From Hyaloscypha bicolor E (lineage: Eukaryota > Ascomycota > Leotiomycetes > Helotiales > Hyaloscyphaceae), in the NCBI RefSeq assembly GCF_002865645.1, contig NW_020194677.1, positions 434,001 through 498,000 of the forward strand: a stretch of DNA of 64,000 bases, written 5' to 3'. The notes under the pieces are model-generated. The model was not told the origin of the DNA. It worked only from the letters and a program-made list of their open reading frames with translations, and did no database searches. A program made the position numbers and the translations under genes. Positions 1 through 11,235 of this stretch are shown here, piece by piece. The number at the start of each line of letters is the position of its first letter. The first letter of the stretch is position 1.

Positions 1-859
1 GATGCCTCTCTTTGCAAAGCGCTCAACAACACCAGCTGTCACCCCGGTCCCAAGACTTTGGCCAAGGATAACGATACGGTCCGAGGGAACTTTGGCAACT
101 TGCAATGCCCAGTCAACCGCGGCGACCCCATCTGTGATTACGCCATCTTCAGTCGGAAATCCAGTAGAATAGCCGAAGCCTCGATAGTCGATGGCTAGGA
201 TGTGAATGCTTGAAGTGCTACCATCCGAGAGTGCACGATATGAGTCAGTGCGCCAGGCTTGTGCGACTGTTCCGGCGTTCTATTTACTTTAGCAGACATT
301 ATGACGCTCGAGGGGAGGAGCTTACTCCATGAACTAAGCAAGGTCAGTACTAGCCATGAGCATCGTTGGAAACTCACAATTGATGATCAATCGAGAATCG
401 GGGTTGTCTCTCAAAAGCCTAAAGGCTTTGGTCTTTGTGATATCCTCAGCGCATCCCGACGGCTGTTGTAAGATCTCAGACTCATATTTAGCATAGAGCC
501 CGAGAGGCATCACGTGCCAAGCATAAATTGTCTCCCCATCGGGAGTACTGAAGTTGAATGGGGTAATCTGATTCTCTGAGTCGCATGTTAGAGACCGTTG
601 GGGATCCATGAACTCGCAGATACTAACTTGCAAATCCGAACTGCTCCGGCTTGTTGATGTCATGCCACCAGGTTGTATGGACTTTGTGGACGTAAATCAC
701 ACTGGCGGCTTGTCAGCATCTACTTCAAAGGACTTGAGCAACAACATACTGCCGTTGAAGCCATGGATTGGTCAAAGCTATTAATGCCAGGATGTATAAA
801 GAAGTCAGACCGAGCGCAATTAAGTAGGCCTTTTTGAAGACTGGGGCAAAAGGCGCCAT
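1..859 (-). CDS. ABHD12-like alpha/beta hydrolase (partial, N-terminal 223 residues)
   Basis: Probable membrane-anchored serine hydrolase of the ABHD12/ABHD13 group, lipases acting on monoacylglycerol or lysophospholipid head groups. I read exons 859-750, 701-628, 575-378, 333-326 and 279-<1, all with GT-AG borders and a continuous frame. The start is the ATG at 859. Residues 8-30 form one hydrophobic anchor (AYLIALGLTSLYILALIAL). The ABHD12 signature TPFNFSTPDGETIYAWH follows, then FHGNAGTV (oxyanion/strand region), AIDYRGFGYSTG, and the nucleophile elbow GQSLGTG, with Ser as nucleophile. The Asp and His of the triad lie beyond the left edge. The FHG part of FHGNAG is encoded by an 8-nt exon between two short introns, which is unusual. 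It is divergent from the SWC3 gene with 471 bp between start codons. Family assignment is strong; the substrate is inferred. Confidence 0.88.
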
Positions 860-1330
860 CTTTGGGCGGACAGCCCCAACTGATGCCACGTTAGAAATCT
901 GCACAGCGAAGCCCAGATAGACACAAAGAGGATCACAAAGAAATATCAGAGGTCGAAGGAGACTGCCTTGCAGCCTAGATAGCTTTCACATGCCAGAAAC
1001 CTGGCAAACTTGAAGCAGGCAGCTTCACGTGAAGAGTACAATATGAAATGTCCAACAACAAGGTAACTCACGAATCCAGAGATCTCCAAACGTAATTCAC
1101 TCTCGATTCCCACGCTGTTTTTGGTTATCCATCCTGCGCCAATCGAGTGCGGGCAATCTGAGGCGGATTTGGTTCCAAACACAAGACTCGGCTGTCGAGG
1201 TTTGGTGTTCCAGCAGAGAGATCGATCAAGCTTCGTCTAAAGTTCGCAACATCATCCTCCTCACAAATCCTTCGCCGCGACGCGTCACAACCCAACGTGA
1301 TCCGACCGGTTGAAGACCGATACCAGAGCC
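860..1330. promoter_or_regulatory. Divergent promoter region between the hydrolase and SWC3 genes
   Basis: This 471-bp interval separates two start codons facing apart, so it must hold both promoters and both 5' leaders. A minus-strand reading frame at 946-1182 has no family resemblance and is most likely leader sequence of the hydrolase gene. I see no clear TATA box. Co-regulation of the two genes is possible but only inferred from geometry. Confidence 0.45.
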
Positions 1331-3068
1331 ATGGAGAGAAAGAGGAAACTTCCTGCCCGCGCTGCGCGCGTCGAATCCGTCAGCAAGAAGCGCATGTCAA
1401 CTCCTCCAGAACAACGCACGCAAACACCAACGCCAACAGCGCCCTCCCCGCCCCTCGAAGAGAGCTTACCCAAGAGCATTGCACCGGGCAAAGCACTCCC
1501 TACTGTCAATGAGCCCCAACCAGTAAATCTGCCGGCAAAAGAGTTTCAGTCGATCTCTGAGAGGTGAGTCTGCATGTCCTACCTTGGGTAGGTAAACTGA
1601 CTGGTGGCACAGCGGAGTTCTGCCAGATTCCTTGCACAGATCACGACAGAAATGGCTGAGCGAGGGCATATTCGAGAAGTACTGGACGAAGCCGGTGAAG
1701 AGAAAGGGTGCTATAGAGCAGCCTCCGAATAATCCCCTCAAGGAGTCGATGACGAAGCTGGGAACATGCACGATCACCGTTGAGCCGCATATATTTGAGG
1801 CTTCTATGTATGCTATCAAGGACCCGAATCCTCGTCCGGCTGTCCCTCCTGCTCAGCCTATGTATCGTCCCATCATTCAATATGGCCCGCCTGGCGGAAT
1901 AATGCCTCCGCCACCTCCTACACCTCCGCCGGTCCAAGCAAAGCCAGTTGCTCCTACACAAATTACTCCTCAACCAACTCCTACATTGCAGGATGTGCAA
2001 ATGACGAATACGAGCCCTGCACCTGCCGTGAATACACACACTGTTGGTCCAACCAACGGTCCGGCGAATGGCCATCCTGCACCTCCGGCAAGTCATGCCC
2101 AAAATACACCTGCGCCGTCAGCACCACTGCCTGCTCCAGCTCCGGCTGGCAAGAGTACAGATCCTGTCATCCAAATGCTGGCGGAGAGAGCTGCAACGGA
2201 CCCAGATCTGAAGGCACTAATGCGGATTGTTGCAAATGGGGAAGCTACACCTGAAGAGTTGAAGAAATTTCAGAGCCACATTGATGAGCTTACACGGATA
2301 CAAAAGGCACGTCAGGCGGCAGCACAGGCTTCGCAACCACCTCAACCTCTGCCACCCTCTGCTACAGCCCCAGCTCCAGTAAATGGACATGCGACAGCAC
2401 GACCAGCTCCAACCACTACAACCACTCCCGCTCCTCTACCCAGAACAGCCCCTACCCCTACTCCGCCTGCCTCGAGACCCGAGCCTCAATACCAACAACC
2501 ACAAGCACTGCGGTCGAAAGGTCCTCTTCCTCCTACAAAACCTGATATTTCAGGTGTAGTTTTCGAGTTCACTGGTGGCTCTGGTGACCGATTCCTCTTC
2601 CCGAAATTCAGCATCTTGGAATACCTTCCTGGTGGCCAAGTTATTGCATCATTCCTAATTGTTCGAAAAGGCAGCAGCAGTGACTCTCCCACATACGATC
2701 CCGAGCTCGACTACTATCAACCGATCACGATCCGATTATACGCACACCAAGGTCGGCAGCTTGACGCTCTACAAAAGGTTGTTGCTCCTCAAGAAGAGGT
2801 CCGGAGATATATGGACGAGATCATGGACAAGACAACCAGGGCAGAATACGTTCTTCTAGCTATGCGTCTTCCCAGAGACGCCGAGCAAGCTCCCGCAGTT
2901 GGGAAGGTCGAAGAAGCAGAGAAGACTCATCAGATGGATCCGAATCCGCTCTGGCCAACCACAAACCCGACACCCATACCAAAGGTCAAGCCCGCGAAAA
3001 AGTTGATTACAGAAGATGAGTCACATCAGGCGTTCATCAACTCGGTTGCGGCTGTCATCGAACGATAA
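1331..3068 (+). CDS. SWC3: SWR1 chromatin-remodelling complex subunit Swc3-like
   Basis: Probable Swc3, a nuclear subunit of the SWR1 complex, which exchanges H2A for H2A.Z in nucleosomes. Exons are 1331-1563 and 1613-3068 (intron GTGAGT...CACAG, 49 bp), giving 562 residues. The start is the first ATG in frame; it follows no usable upstream ATG. The N terminus is basic (RKRKLPARAARVESVSKKR). After the intron comes the conserved block WLSEGIFEKYWTKPVKRKG. Residues about 130-385 are low-complexity, Pro/Ala/Thr/Gln-rich, with a short ordered segment (VIQMLAERAATDPDLKALM) like those of other remodeller subunits. Residues about 388-500 form the folded domain (SGVVFEFTGGSGDRFLFPKF through YVLLAMRLPRD) typical of filamentous-fungal Swc3 annotations. 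A short charged tail follows. Assignment is by overall architecture and the two conserved blocks, so it is good but not certain. Confidence 0.78.
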
Positions 3069-4012
3069 AGTTTTGTAGTTCTTTTAAAGGATGGCGCGTT
3101 TTACATCAGGGCGGAGTCTGGATATTGTGGTGTCTTTGGAGGGAATTGAACTGGAGGGTAATATGGAATGGCGTCATTCGAGCCTCGAGGCTTGGGAATC
3201 AAAAAGGAAGTGTATTCTAGAAAGAGTTACAGCGGCGTATCAGTCTCTATTAGAGATAAGTTCAAAACAGGCACCACTAAACACTGGCACGTGACCAGCC
3301 ACCTTCCCAGACAGTCACCGATGGCCTCCAGCCTCATCACAGGGGTCCTTAAATTACGTTTCCCTTAACCTCTCCCTTCTCTTTTCAAGATTTCGCACTT
3401 TTCGTTGACATAGTCCGGACATTGCATTCACATCCACACGCCATTGAGCTGCCATTCTTGCATCCACCCGACGCAGTAAAGCCTTCGGCGGTTCAGAGAC
3501 CATCAAAAGCCTTTGGTTACCTTCGAACCTGTGATGACACTACATTTCCCGGTTCTGATGGTATCACAGACTTTGGAGTACGAATTGGATCAACCATCCC
3601 GTTCAGCTTGACTCCAGTGACAGTGGAATTGCCTCTCAGTGTCAGCCCTTGATTCGGCGAATGGAGTCAAGTTCTCGAGTTCACCTGAAAATCGATACTT
3701 GGACTCAGACTTCGACAATTAGTTCCTTGTGAAGTTTGGAGCATTAGGCTTGGAGTTCCAACCAAAGATTCCACACCTTGAACGATGCTTCTGGACTCTC
3801 TTCGATCGTGGACCTCGACACATCTTGGTGCCATTGCGAAAGTCTAGTACATGGGCAGACCTACCTGCGGCTCGTATTTTGTGATCTCTACGGTTGCTCA
3901 ATCGCACGAGTAGGGACCCGAATCCGACTTCCAAGCGTTCGGTCAATATCAAGCATGCGACGTTGTCACACCGGCTCAGCTCTCACTTTTCACCATAATA
4001 ATCGTCGACACA
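3069..4012. other. Intergenic, between SWC3 and the caspase/methyltransferase gene
   Basis: The two flanking genes are on the same strand. The interval must contain the SWC3 terminator and the promoter of the next gene. Short reading frames on both strands (for example 3422-3652 and 3719-3952) show no domain, signal peptide or codon pattern that supports a gene. The final 100 bases are pyrimidine-rich, as is common just upstream of fungal starts. Confidence 0.5.
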
Positions 4013-7000
4013 ATGGATCTCCCTGATCGTCAACTTTCTGGCCACATTGCAGCTGTCCTCGAGGATAGATGCGTCCGTACAATGATTGCTGACGAAATCG
4101 AAATAACATTTCCTGACTTGTCTGCGTTGCTTGAGCCTCAGCGGTCTGAAAACAACGCAGGTGGATTGGAAGAAAGCTGCGTCACCGATGTAACGAGTGT
4201 CGACGAAATGATTTTGCCTGAGCTTCAGTTGCCCGGGAACAAGGTGGATGTATTCCGGGAAGGCTTCATCCATCTTGCTCCACGAACCCACGACATTGCC
4301 CTGACCGAAAGTCATTCAAACATCCACAAACTTGGAAATGACCTGAACCAGGCCGTGCAAGCAGTGTGGCCGAAACGCCACGATGTTCGGTACTTGCAGG
4401 TATATGTGTTGTTGTTGTCGTGGGTGGACGATGATCTGGGCGTTTTACGAGAGATCAAAGGACTTCGGCGTGTATTGAAGGAGATGTACAAGTTCCAGGT
4501 GCAGGAATATCAAATTCCGAGCTCGAAGCCTGACAGGGCTCTCAAGCGTCGAGTTTCAGATTTCCTGGATATTGACGCGAAGGACAACCTCCTAATTATA
4601 TACTATGGTGGTCATGCAAGAAGAGCTCTACAGTCTAATGAGGCCTCTTTGTGGTTTGCGTAAGTTTGCCAATATGCCATACCATCCTTACTTATGAAGT
4701 CTAGGAACCGAGACAATCCTTCAATCGCAATACCGTCCGGAGGTATACAGTCCATGCTCGAAGAAGCCGACGCCGATGTTCTGCTCCTGTTGGATTGCTG
4801 TCACTCTGCTGCTGTGCCAACAACTGACTGCCAACAACGAACTGGCGGAGTCGTGGAGGTGATAGCGGCATGCGGGTATGAGACTATTGCTGCAGAGGTG
4901 GACCAACACTCCTTCACAAAAGCCCTTACGGATATTTTGGCCATGGCTTCCAAAGGTTTACCATTCTCTATCGGGGAACTGCATTCCCGAGTGTTAAGCA
5001 GGCTTAAATGTTGGACACCGCAATTATCAACTGATGTGGAAGGGAATTATATCGAGAATGCCGAAGGGCGGCTGTTATACGAGCGGCAGCCTCGAAGGAC
5101 GCCTATCTATAGCATCCTGTGTGAGACACGACCTCGTCGAAGCATTGTGCTGGGGAGTCTCTTAGATACATCGTCTAGTTCCAGCTCAGACTACAATCAA
5201 GAGACACCAAGCATAAACTCTTCATCTAAAACGTCGCCCCCGCTGTCTGATTCAGATGACGAATGCAAAAGCTCCACTGGTACAAGCTTCCCGACTGCTG
5301 AAGGTTGTGGGGACCGCGATCCCCAGGTCCTGCTTGCCATCCGGTTAGACAGCGACATATTTGATTTGGAAGCATGGATTGAATGGGTTCGTAATGCTCC
5401 TCCGGAGGCAAAGGGCATTCGAATCGAAGGGACTTATGATAGTTTCTCGACCCTCGTGCTGCTACGCATGCCAGTTACCATCTGGAATCTGTTGCCAGAG
5501 AACTCTGCGTACAGCTTTGTCGGATTCGTCACATCTGGAAATAAATTCCTCGACGTTCAGCACGATGCTGCCGTGCCCCCAAACCTGGTCCAATTTGGGC
5601 AGGTGCGACCGTTAGCACCATCTACCCATGATTCGAGCGATCAAGGCACTCCGAGGCTAGAGAGGCACAGAAGCTTTAAAGCGGCGGGTGACGAAGGGTC
5701 CCAAAGCTATGGAATGGGACCTAAGGCTCTTGATCAAGGGCTAAAAGGCTCTTTCGAATCGCCGGTCAAGACTTCCCACCTCCAAGCAACCCATGTTAGC
5801 TCCCGACCTTCAACGTCTGCTCGGGACAATACTCCGATCCCCATAGTACCTCTTGCTGCCACCGCCGAGTTCAGCGTCAAAGGGAGACCGATAACTCCGG
5901 ACTCAGACTCTGGTTTTGAGATCACTATGGCCTTGGTGGACCAACTCTCGCTCACTCAAAACTCAGGCTTCAGCATCTCCCCCAACATTGACCATGAACC
6001 ACTCAATGATTCAGCTACGATAGCCGACGCCAAGGCCGGAGTCGAGGTCGATAGCGGCCTCTCAACTAATTTTTCAGACATTGAAGATAGCGATACGGAG
6101 TCTATTGATTCAGCTGTAACGAACTACCGCTGGGAAAACGGGCGGCGATACCATGGATTCAAAGATGGAGCGTACTGGGCCCCCAATGATGATCAACAGA
6201 ACGAAAGCCTTGATATTTCACACCACAAATTTCTCATGCTCCTTGACGGAAAGCTGCATCTGGCACCCTTACCAAAAGACATTGAAAGAGCTCTAGACGT
6301 CGGGACAGGGACAGGAATTTGGGCAATAGATTTCGCCAATCAGTACCCAGATGCGATTGTACATGGTACAGATCTTTCTCCAATTCAGCCAGATTTTGTC
6401 CCTTCAAATTGCGAATTCTTTATCGATGATGCTGAGGACGAATGGACATATCCGCCGAATCACCTTGATTTTGTTCATATACGAGGTTTGTTTGGATCCA
6501 TTTCCGACTGGCCTGCTCTGTATAAGCAAGCCTACAGACATCTCAAACCCGGCGGCTATATAGAGCACATAGAAATATCGATCGATGTTAAATCTGATGA
6601 TGGGACTATCAAGCCCGATAACCCGTTGGTCACACTTTCCGACTTTTTCACCACGGCTGGTCGGATCACTGGACAAACCTTCCGGATATCAGACTACATG
6701 AAGCAAGATATACAAGATGCAGGGTTTGTCGGTGTTGTTGAGAAAGTGTACACAGCACCGATAGGAGGCTGGTCTAAGGACCCGAAGTTGAAATGGCTGG
6801 GGACGTTGACGCTATTGGCATTTGATGCTGGACTCGATGGGTATGCGCTGGCCACGCTCACAAGAGTTATGGGGTGGTCACCTGATGCAGTCTATATATT
6901 TCTGACTCAAGTACGCGCGGCAGCGCAGAATCGAAGGGTACATTCTTTTCACTATATCAAGGTGGTGTATGCTCAAAAGCCTTTCGAGACAAAATTAGCT

Positions 7001-7015
7001 CAGCGGCGGCAATAA
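4013..7015 (+). CDS. Caspase-like protease fused to a LaeA-like methyltransferase (985 aa)
   Basis: Exons 4013-4659 and 4705-7015 (45-bp intron GTAAGT...TCTAG) encode 985 residues. Residues about 125-300 are a C14 caspase/metacaspase-like domain. It has strand WVDDDLG, then LLIIYYGGHARR with catalytic His201, then ADVLLLLDCCHSA with catalytic Cys248. Residues about 420-495 match a conserved module found C-terminal to caspase domains in fungal proteins (IEGTYDSFSTLVLLRMPVTI, then WNLLPENSAYSF). Residues about 500-685 are a Ser/Thr/Asp-rich linker ending in an acidic segment (SDIEDSDTESIDSAVTNYRW). Residues about 690-985 are a complete class I SAM-dependent methyltransferase of the LaeA/TAM type: NGRRYHGFKDGAYWAPND, motif I ALDVGTGTGIWAIDF (Gly749 onward), GTDLSPIQP, and LKPGGYIEHIE. 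No stop or splice pair separates the two halves. Proteolysis and protein or small-molecule methylation are inferred from family. The alternative is two overlapping or mis-joined transcripts. Confidence 0.8.
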
Positions 7016-7997
7016 AAAGCTGAAAGTATGCTCCTGCAGAAGCACTTCATAGCGGGGGCGAAGAAATAAGAGATTTTTGCAACGAGCGTGAGAAGTGAGT
7101 GCGCGATGCCATTGGAGTAAACTAAAAAAGCCTGAGGGATCCCCCGTTCCACCGGATTTCATGCTCTGCTCTGTCAAGAATTTTACAAATAAATTTCCGG
7201 TGGGCTTCCAGAATATATTTTTGAGCTTCAGGGTTTTTCTTGCCCTCCTTCCGCTTTTCGACATCCATGAGAAATATGGGCGGAAGGAGGTAAAGTCCAG
7301 GAGACCAATAAACAATATCGCTAAATGCAGCTGTCGGAATACATGGAAGCACATGAGCTCTTCCTCCCCTTATTAATAATCCCATGTTCGGCATTACCAA
7401 AAGCAATGATCGCATTGTGGGTGCGACAACTGGCTTGGATTGAAGAGATAACGGGCATTTGACGTCTCCATGCGATGTGGGAAAGGAGAGAGCGGTGTTG
7501 AGGTGTGGTGCAAAAACATCTTGGATTATATCTCTTTCCCTAACCACATCACATTGCTCTGAGTGTTCCGTCTATGACTCCCAACGAGCCCTCAGCTCCC
7601 GCGAGACAAACAAAGCTGGCTCAGGGTATTATGCTCAGCGAGTCGAATGATCCTTTGCCTTACTCATTCCCCCATACCCCGCCTAGAAGCTGTCGAGTGC
7701 CGGCAACCCGGCAATTATTCAGCCAGCGGCCTGCCCTCCCTTGCTCCACAAAGTTCCTTTCACAGCTCATCTTCAGAGGCATGGCCGTGCTCATCATTTC
7801 CATGTGTTGCCCCGCCCAGCATGCCTTGCGATGGGGCTAGAAGATGGCCACCCAAGTATGAATGCTTCGCTTGGCGTTGAACCTCAGATATCCGCGTTTT
7901 TCTCCATCACTGGAATGCCAAATCTTTCTTTTCCCATTTAGCTGTCTAAAAATCGAGATTCTCGCTTTGGGTCGGTTGGTACATTTACCTCTATCTT
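7016..7997. other. Convergent intergenic region
   Basis: This 982-bp interval lies between the 3' ends of the fusion gene (plus) and the receptor gene (minus). The reading frames seen on both strands overlap each other and match no family. It probably holds both 3' untranslated regions and terminators only. Confidence 0.5.
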
Positions 7998-9526
7998 TCA
8001 CCCTATTTCCAGGGCTAAGTCCACTAAACTTGGGTATCGATGCTTGGGATGTATTGTCAATGACTGGCAGGAACTAGCCTTGTCCCCGGAAGGTTGTGAA
8101 TGATCACGACGAGTAGTAAAACTTCCAGTGAGAGATTGCAGACCGTCGGTGAGAAGGCCAAAGGTATGTCTGAACACGGCACACATCGAGGGTAAAGCAG
8201 TACAGAGAACAGCGGTAAACTCTTCGATAATCGACCATTTTACGACATTGATGTACGCCCCTAAGTTAGGCGTTATGAGTGGAGAGTATCAAGATTGGAT
8301 ATGGATGAGACTTACAAGTTGGATCCAAACTCTTTCCAAAATTCATAAAGTATTTTAGTCTGATACCGCTCGTAAGACACGCACTGAACTTGGTCGGTCA
8401 ATATAAATGGAAATAGGAACTCACAAGGATCCGATGCCGAACAGCAACACAAGGCCCCATTTTTTGCTCTTGTTCATTTGAAGATTTATGATCTCGGGTA
8501 TTGGGAGAATAAGGATGACTAAATCTTCGACGATACTGATAATGGCGCCGGCGACCCCAGTAGCGGTCAGATTGATGCACTTTCCTGTGACTCGAGGATT
8601 CCAGAGAGATTTAACGGGTTTACATTGGAAGCTGACTGCCAGGGTGAAGGCGATGCCGTGTAGCACAAGGAATACGATGCAGAGGTTACAAGCTATTGTG
8701 AACCAGCAATGTGTGAATACTCGGAGGTAAAGCAAGAGAATCGACGTTTTGGCGAAGACTTGAACAGCAACATATATAATTTGGGAAGCGTAAAACATCC
8801 GAAGGCTGTTAGACTTGACTCAAGTATGGAAGTGGAACACTTACTTGGTATAAGGGTGTGTAATGTTCAGGGTTGATGTTCCAGTAATGTTTACCAAGAC
8901 CCATGGAAGCGGCTTGAAACATTTAGCAAGTTGTCATGAATATTCCGGAAAAACATACCCGCAATATCGCAACCAGCTATAGCGGCAAGGCATATCTGTA
9001 CCTCTAGATCAGTATCAACATTCAGAATTGTGAGATATACTTACAGCAGCAACAAGTGCGGTGTAGTCGTCAGCCCATAGCCGGTGGCTGGTAGTCCACC
9101 GCATCCACAATTTCAGCCCAACAATGGGAAATATCACAACCGACAAAACAGCCGCCAGAACTATCAGATGATTGCTTCGAGATTCTATAGGGAACCCCGC
9201 ACAAAATTTGCTCTCAGCTCTAGAAGCATTGACTTGGTCTGGCCATGTGCACGATGTTTGTACGCAAACCGAGACATGTGATAATCGTGTTGTGTTCGAG
9301 CATAACGCGTTGGAGAGGGTTTGCACATCGATGAGAGCAGTTGCGAAAATATTATTAAGGATGCATGGAAGCTGTGAATCTTATCAGAAATCTCACAACC
9401 AAGGGTTGGAGAGGAAGTTCGAACCGCGCATTTTGGCGTTTGAGTGATGAGATCAGTCAGGGTCAGATTTTTCGCCGCGCCCTGCCGCCAACACAAACTC
9501 AAGGTAAACAATAAAATGACGAGCAT
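7998..9526 (-). CDS. CFEM-domain seven-transmembrane receptor, PTH11-like
   Basis: Probable plasma-membrane PTH11-class receptor, a family linked to surface and host sensing in ascomycetes. Proposed exons are 9526-9425, 9371-9045, 8995-8959, 8912-8845, about 8813-8425, 8383-8316 and 8260-7998, giving about 417 residues. A signal peptide (MLVILLFTLSLCWRQGAA) precedes a CFEM-type domain (TPKCALPCILNN ... ALCSNTT ... VCVQTSC ... KFC). Seven hydrophobic helices follow, from IVLAAVLSVVIFPIVGLKLW through FYASQIIYVAVQVFAKTSIL to WSIIEEFTAVLCTALPSMCA, with the family blocks GLGKHYW, LRVF and LDPT. A polar tail of about 60 residues ends the protein. Two junctions are weak: the first donor is GTTCGA, and the junction near 8813-8845 needs either a 31-nt intron (CAAG acceptor) or a one-base frameshift. 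The CFEM domain shows six cysteines rather than the usual eight. The ligand is unknown. Confidence 0.8.
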
Positions 9527-11235
9527 GGTATTCTGCTGATGTCGAAGAAAACGGGAACAAGCTGAAGGTTTCCAAACAAGAAGAGGAACATGTTTCGAGG
9601 TGCGAGGTTGAGTTTGGGGAGTGGCCCCACCATGCACAAGCATGTCCCTAGTCACAACCGACCACCGTGCTCGCGGCGTGGTTGAACCTTGCTCTTTCAA
9701 TTTCCGAAGGAGGTTTAGACTGTGATCGCTCAGACCGTTTGCGGCGCTTACTGCAGATCGACATTTTGTGTAAAGGATTTGGGGGTGGCATTGCGGGGTG
9801 ATCTGTTGGTTGGAACTCGTGAACTGTTCGCTACTGAGACCGTGCGAAAGTTAGTGAGCGAGGCTTCTTGGCTGCAGACCACTTGAACGCCATCTTCCGG
9901 CACCAAGGGGAGAAATCGGGGTGGTGTGTATTTTATTTCGACATGACCTAGCCATCCCTAGCTCCGTGGCAACTCAATGCCAAGTTGAGACTGCCATCTG
10001 AAGTTGTGACTTTCTAACTCCCCGAGTCCAACGCAATATCGCGAGCCGGTCCTTTTATACGGGACGGAAGCTCAGATCATGGAACTAGTGCCCGGCAGTT
10101 TGAAAAAATTTGGTACCACCAGTGAGGGGGTGTCCGAATTCGAGACGCGCTGGCCTTTTATGAAGATCGGAGGAGGTCTGAGCGCCAGCGAGGAAGAGCA
10201 TAAGGGGGGGCTCTGGCCCCTTCTGCTCTCCTCTCTGTCCAAGCACTTTCTCTCTCACTTCAGGGCACTTTTCGACCCACCCACCTTGCCCTGGTGCCCT
10301 GCACCACTTCCTGTACATAGCTGTCCTCTCCTTGTTAGTTAGATACTGCCCGACATGGTCGCCCACACAGTGGGGTCCTAGGGCGAGTCCCAGGCTCTTT
10401 TTTCCTTTCCTTTAGACCCACTTCACAGGACACCCTTAAGGTGCGCCTTGCAATGTGAAGGTTCGAGGTTCTTCTCTTGCTCAACTCAGCCGCTGAAAAC
10501 GCGCCGACTAAGCAATCGGGAGCCTGGTTCCCGCCAATCAATCAAATCAAAAGCTCCTGTCCCCTGATGTGATTCCAAGTGCATTGCTCAGAGCGAGAAA
10601 TCCTCATCAAAAACCAGCGAAGGTCACCTGCTTTAAGAAATTATAGAATTGCGTCGCAATATACTAACTATACCCTCTACCTCTTCAAATTATAATAGAA
10701 TATTACTTATTAATATGTATTAATCAAATTGATTTTGTGTTGCAATAAATGCGGTTTGTACAGTTGTATAATTAGACAAGAAAGGAAGTGAAGCGTAGCG
10801 TGGACAGCCGGAGCTAAATTCAGTGAATTCTGTCACGTGATATAAACACACGTGATCAACCTGCAGCTGCTATGCAACATTTTAGAATTCTCCTACTCTT
10901 CTATAAGAGTGTTTAGCTCTAATATAAGCAAACTAAAACTAAAACTTAAGAACTATATTATAAGGTTTATAGGAATTTATTTTAATAGGATTATTATAAG
11001 GCTTTTAAAGTTATAGGATATTTAATTTGGGAAGATATTATAAGGTTATATATTTATAATATTATAAAAAGGGTGGATTTTTAGTGTTTGCCTGGTTAGT
11101 GCGCCACAAATTCGGACACCAACTAGTGGACTGACATCAAAGCCTTCCCAAATTTGATTAATCCTCTCCCTACTAATTCGGAATCAGAGCTTCCTCGTCC
11201 TCAACTCCAAACCCTATTCTCCGCACCGCCGAGCC
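9527..11235. other. Intergenic, including the receptor promoter and an AT-rich patch
   Basis: The first several hundred bases upstream of 9526 should contain the receptor promoter. A reading frame there (to 9700) only extends the receptor N terminus ahead of its signal peptide and is not favoured. From about 10640 to 11090 the sequence turns AT-rich and looks like decayed repeat material. Two CACGTG boxes lie 15 bp apart (10834-10839 and 10849-10854) in that patch. I see no convincing gene; frames at 10079-10366 overlap antiparallel and match nothing. Confidence 0.5.

Noticed and set aside
946..1182. Separate minus-strand gene of 78 codons
   Set aside because: It has no domain, lies in a short divergent promoter and is better explained as leader sequence.
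4694..7015. Independent methyltransferase-containing gene starting at 4694
   Set aside because: The ATG at 4694 lies inside the intron of the fusion gene; splicing at 4660-4704 joins the caspase halves (WFA/NRDNPS) in phase.
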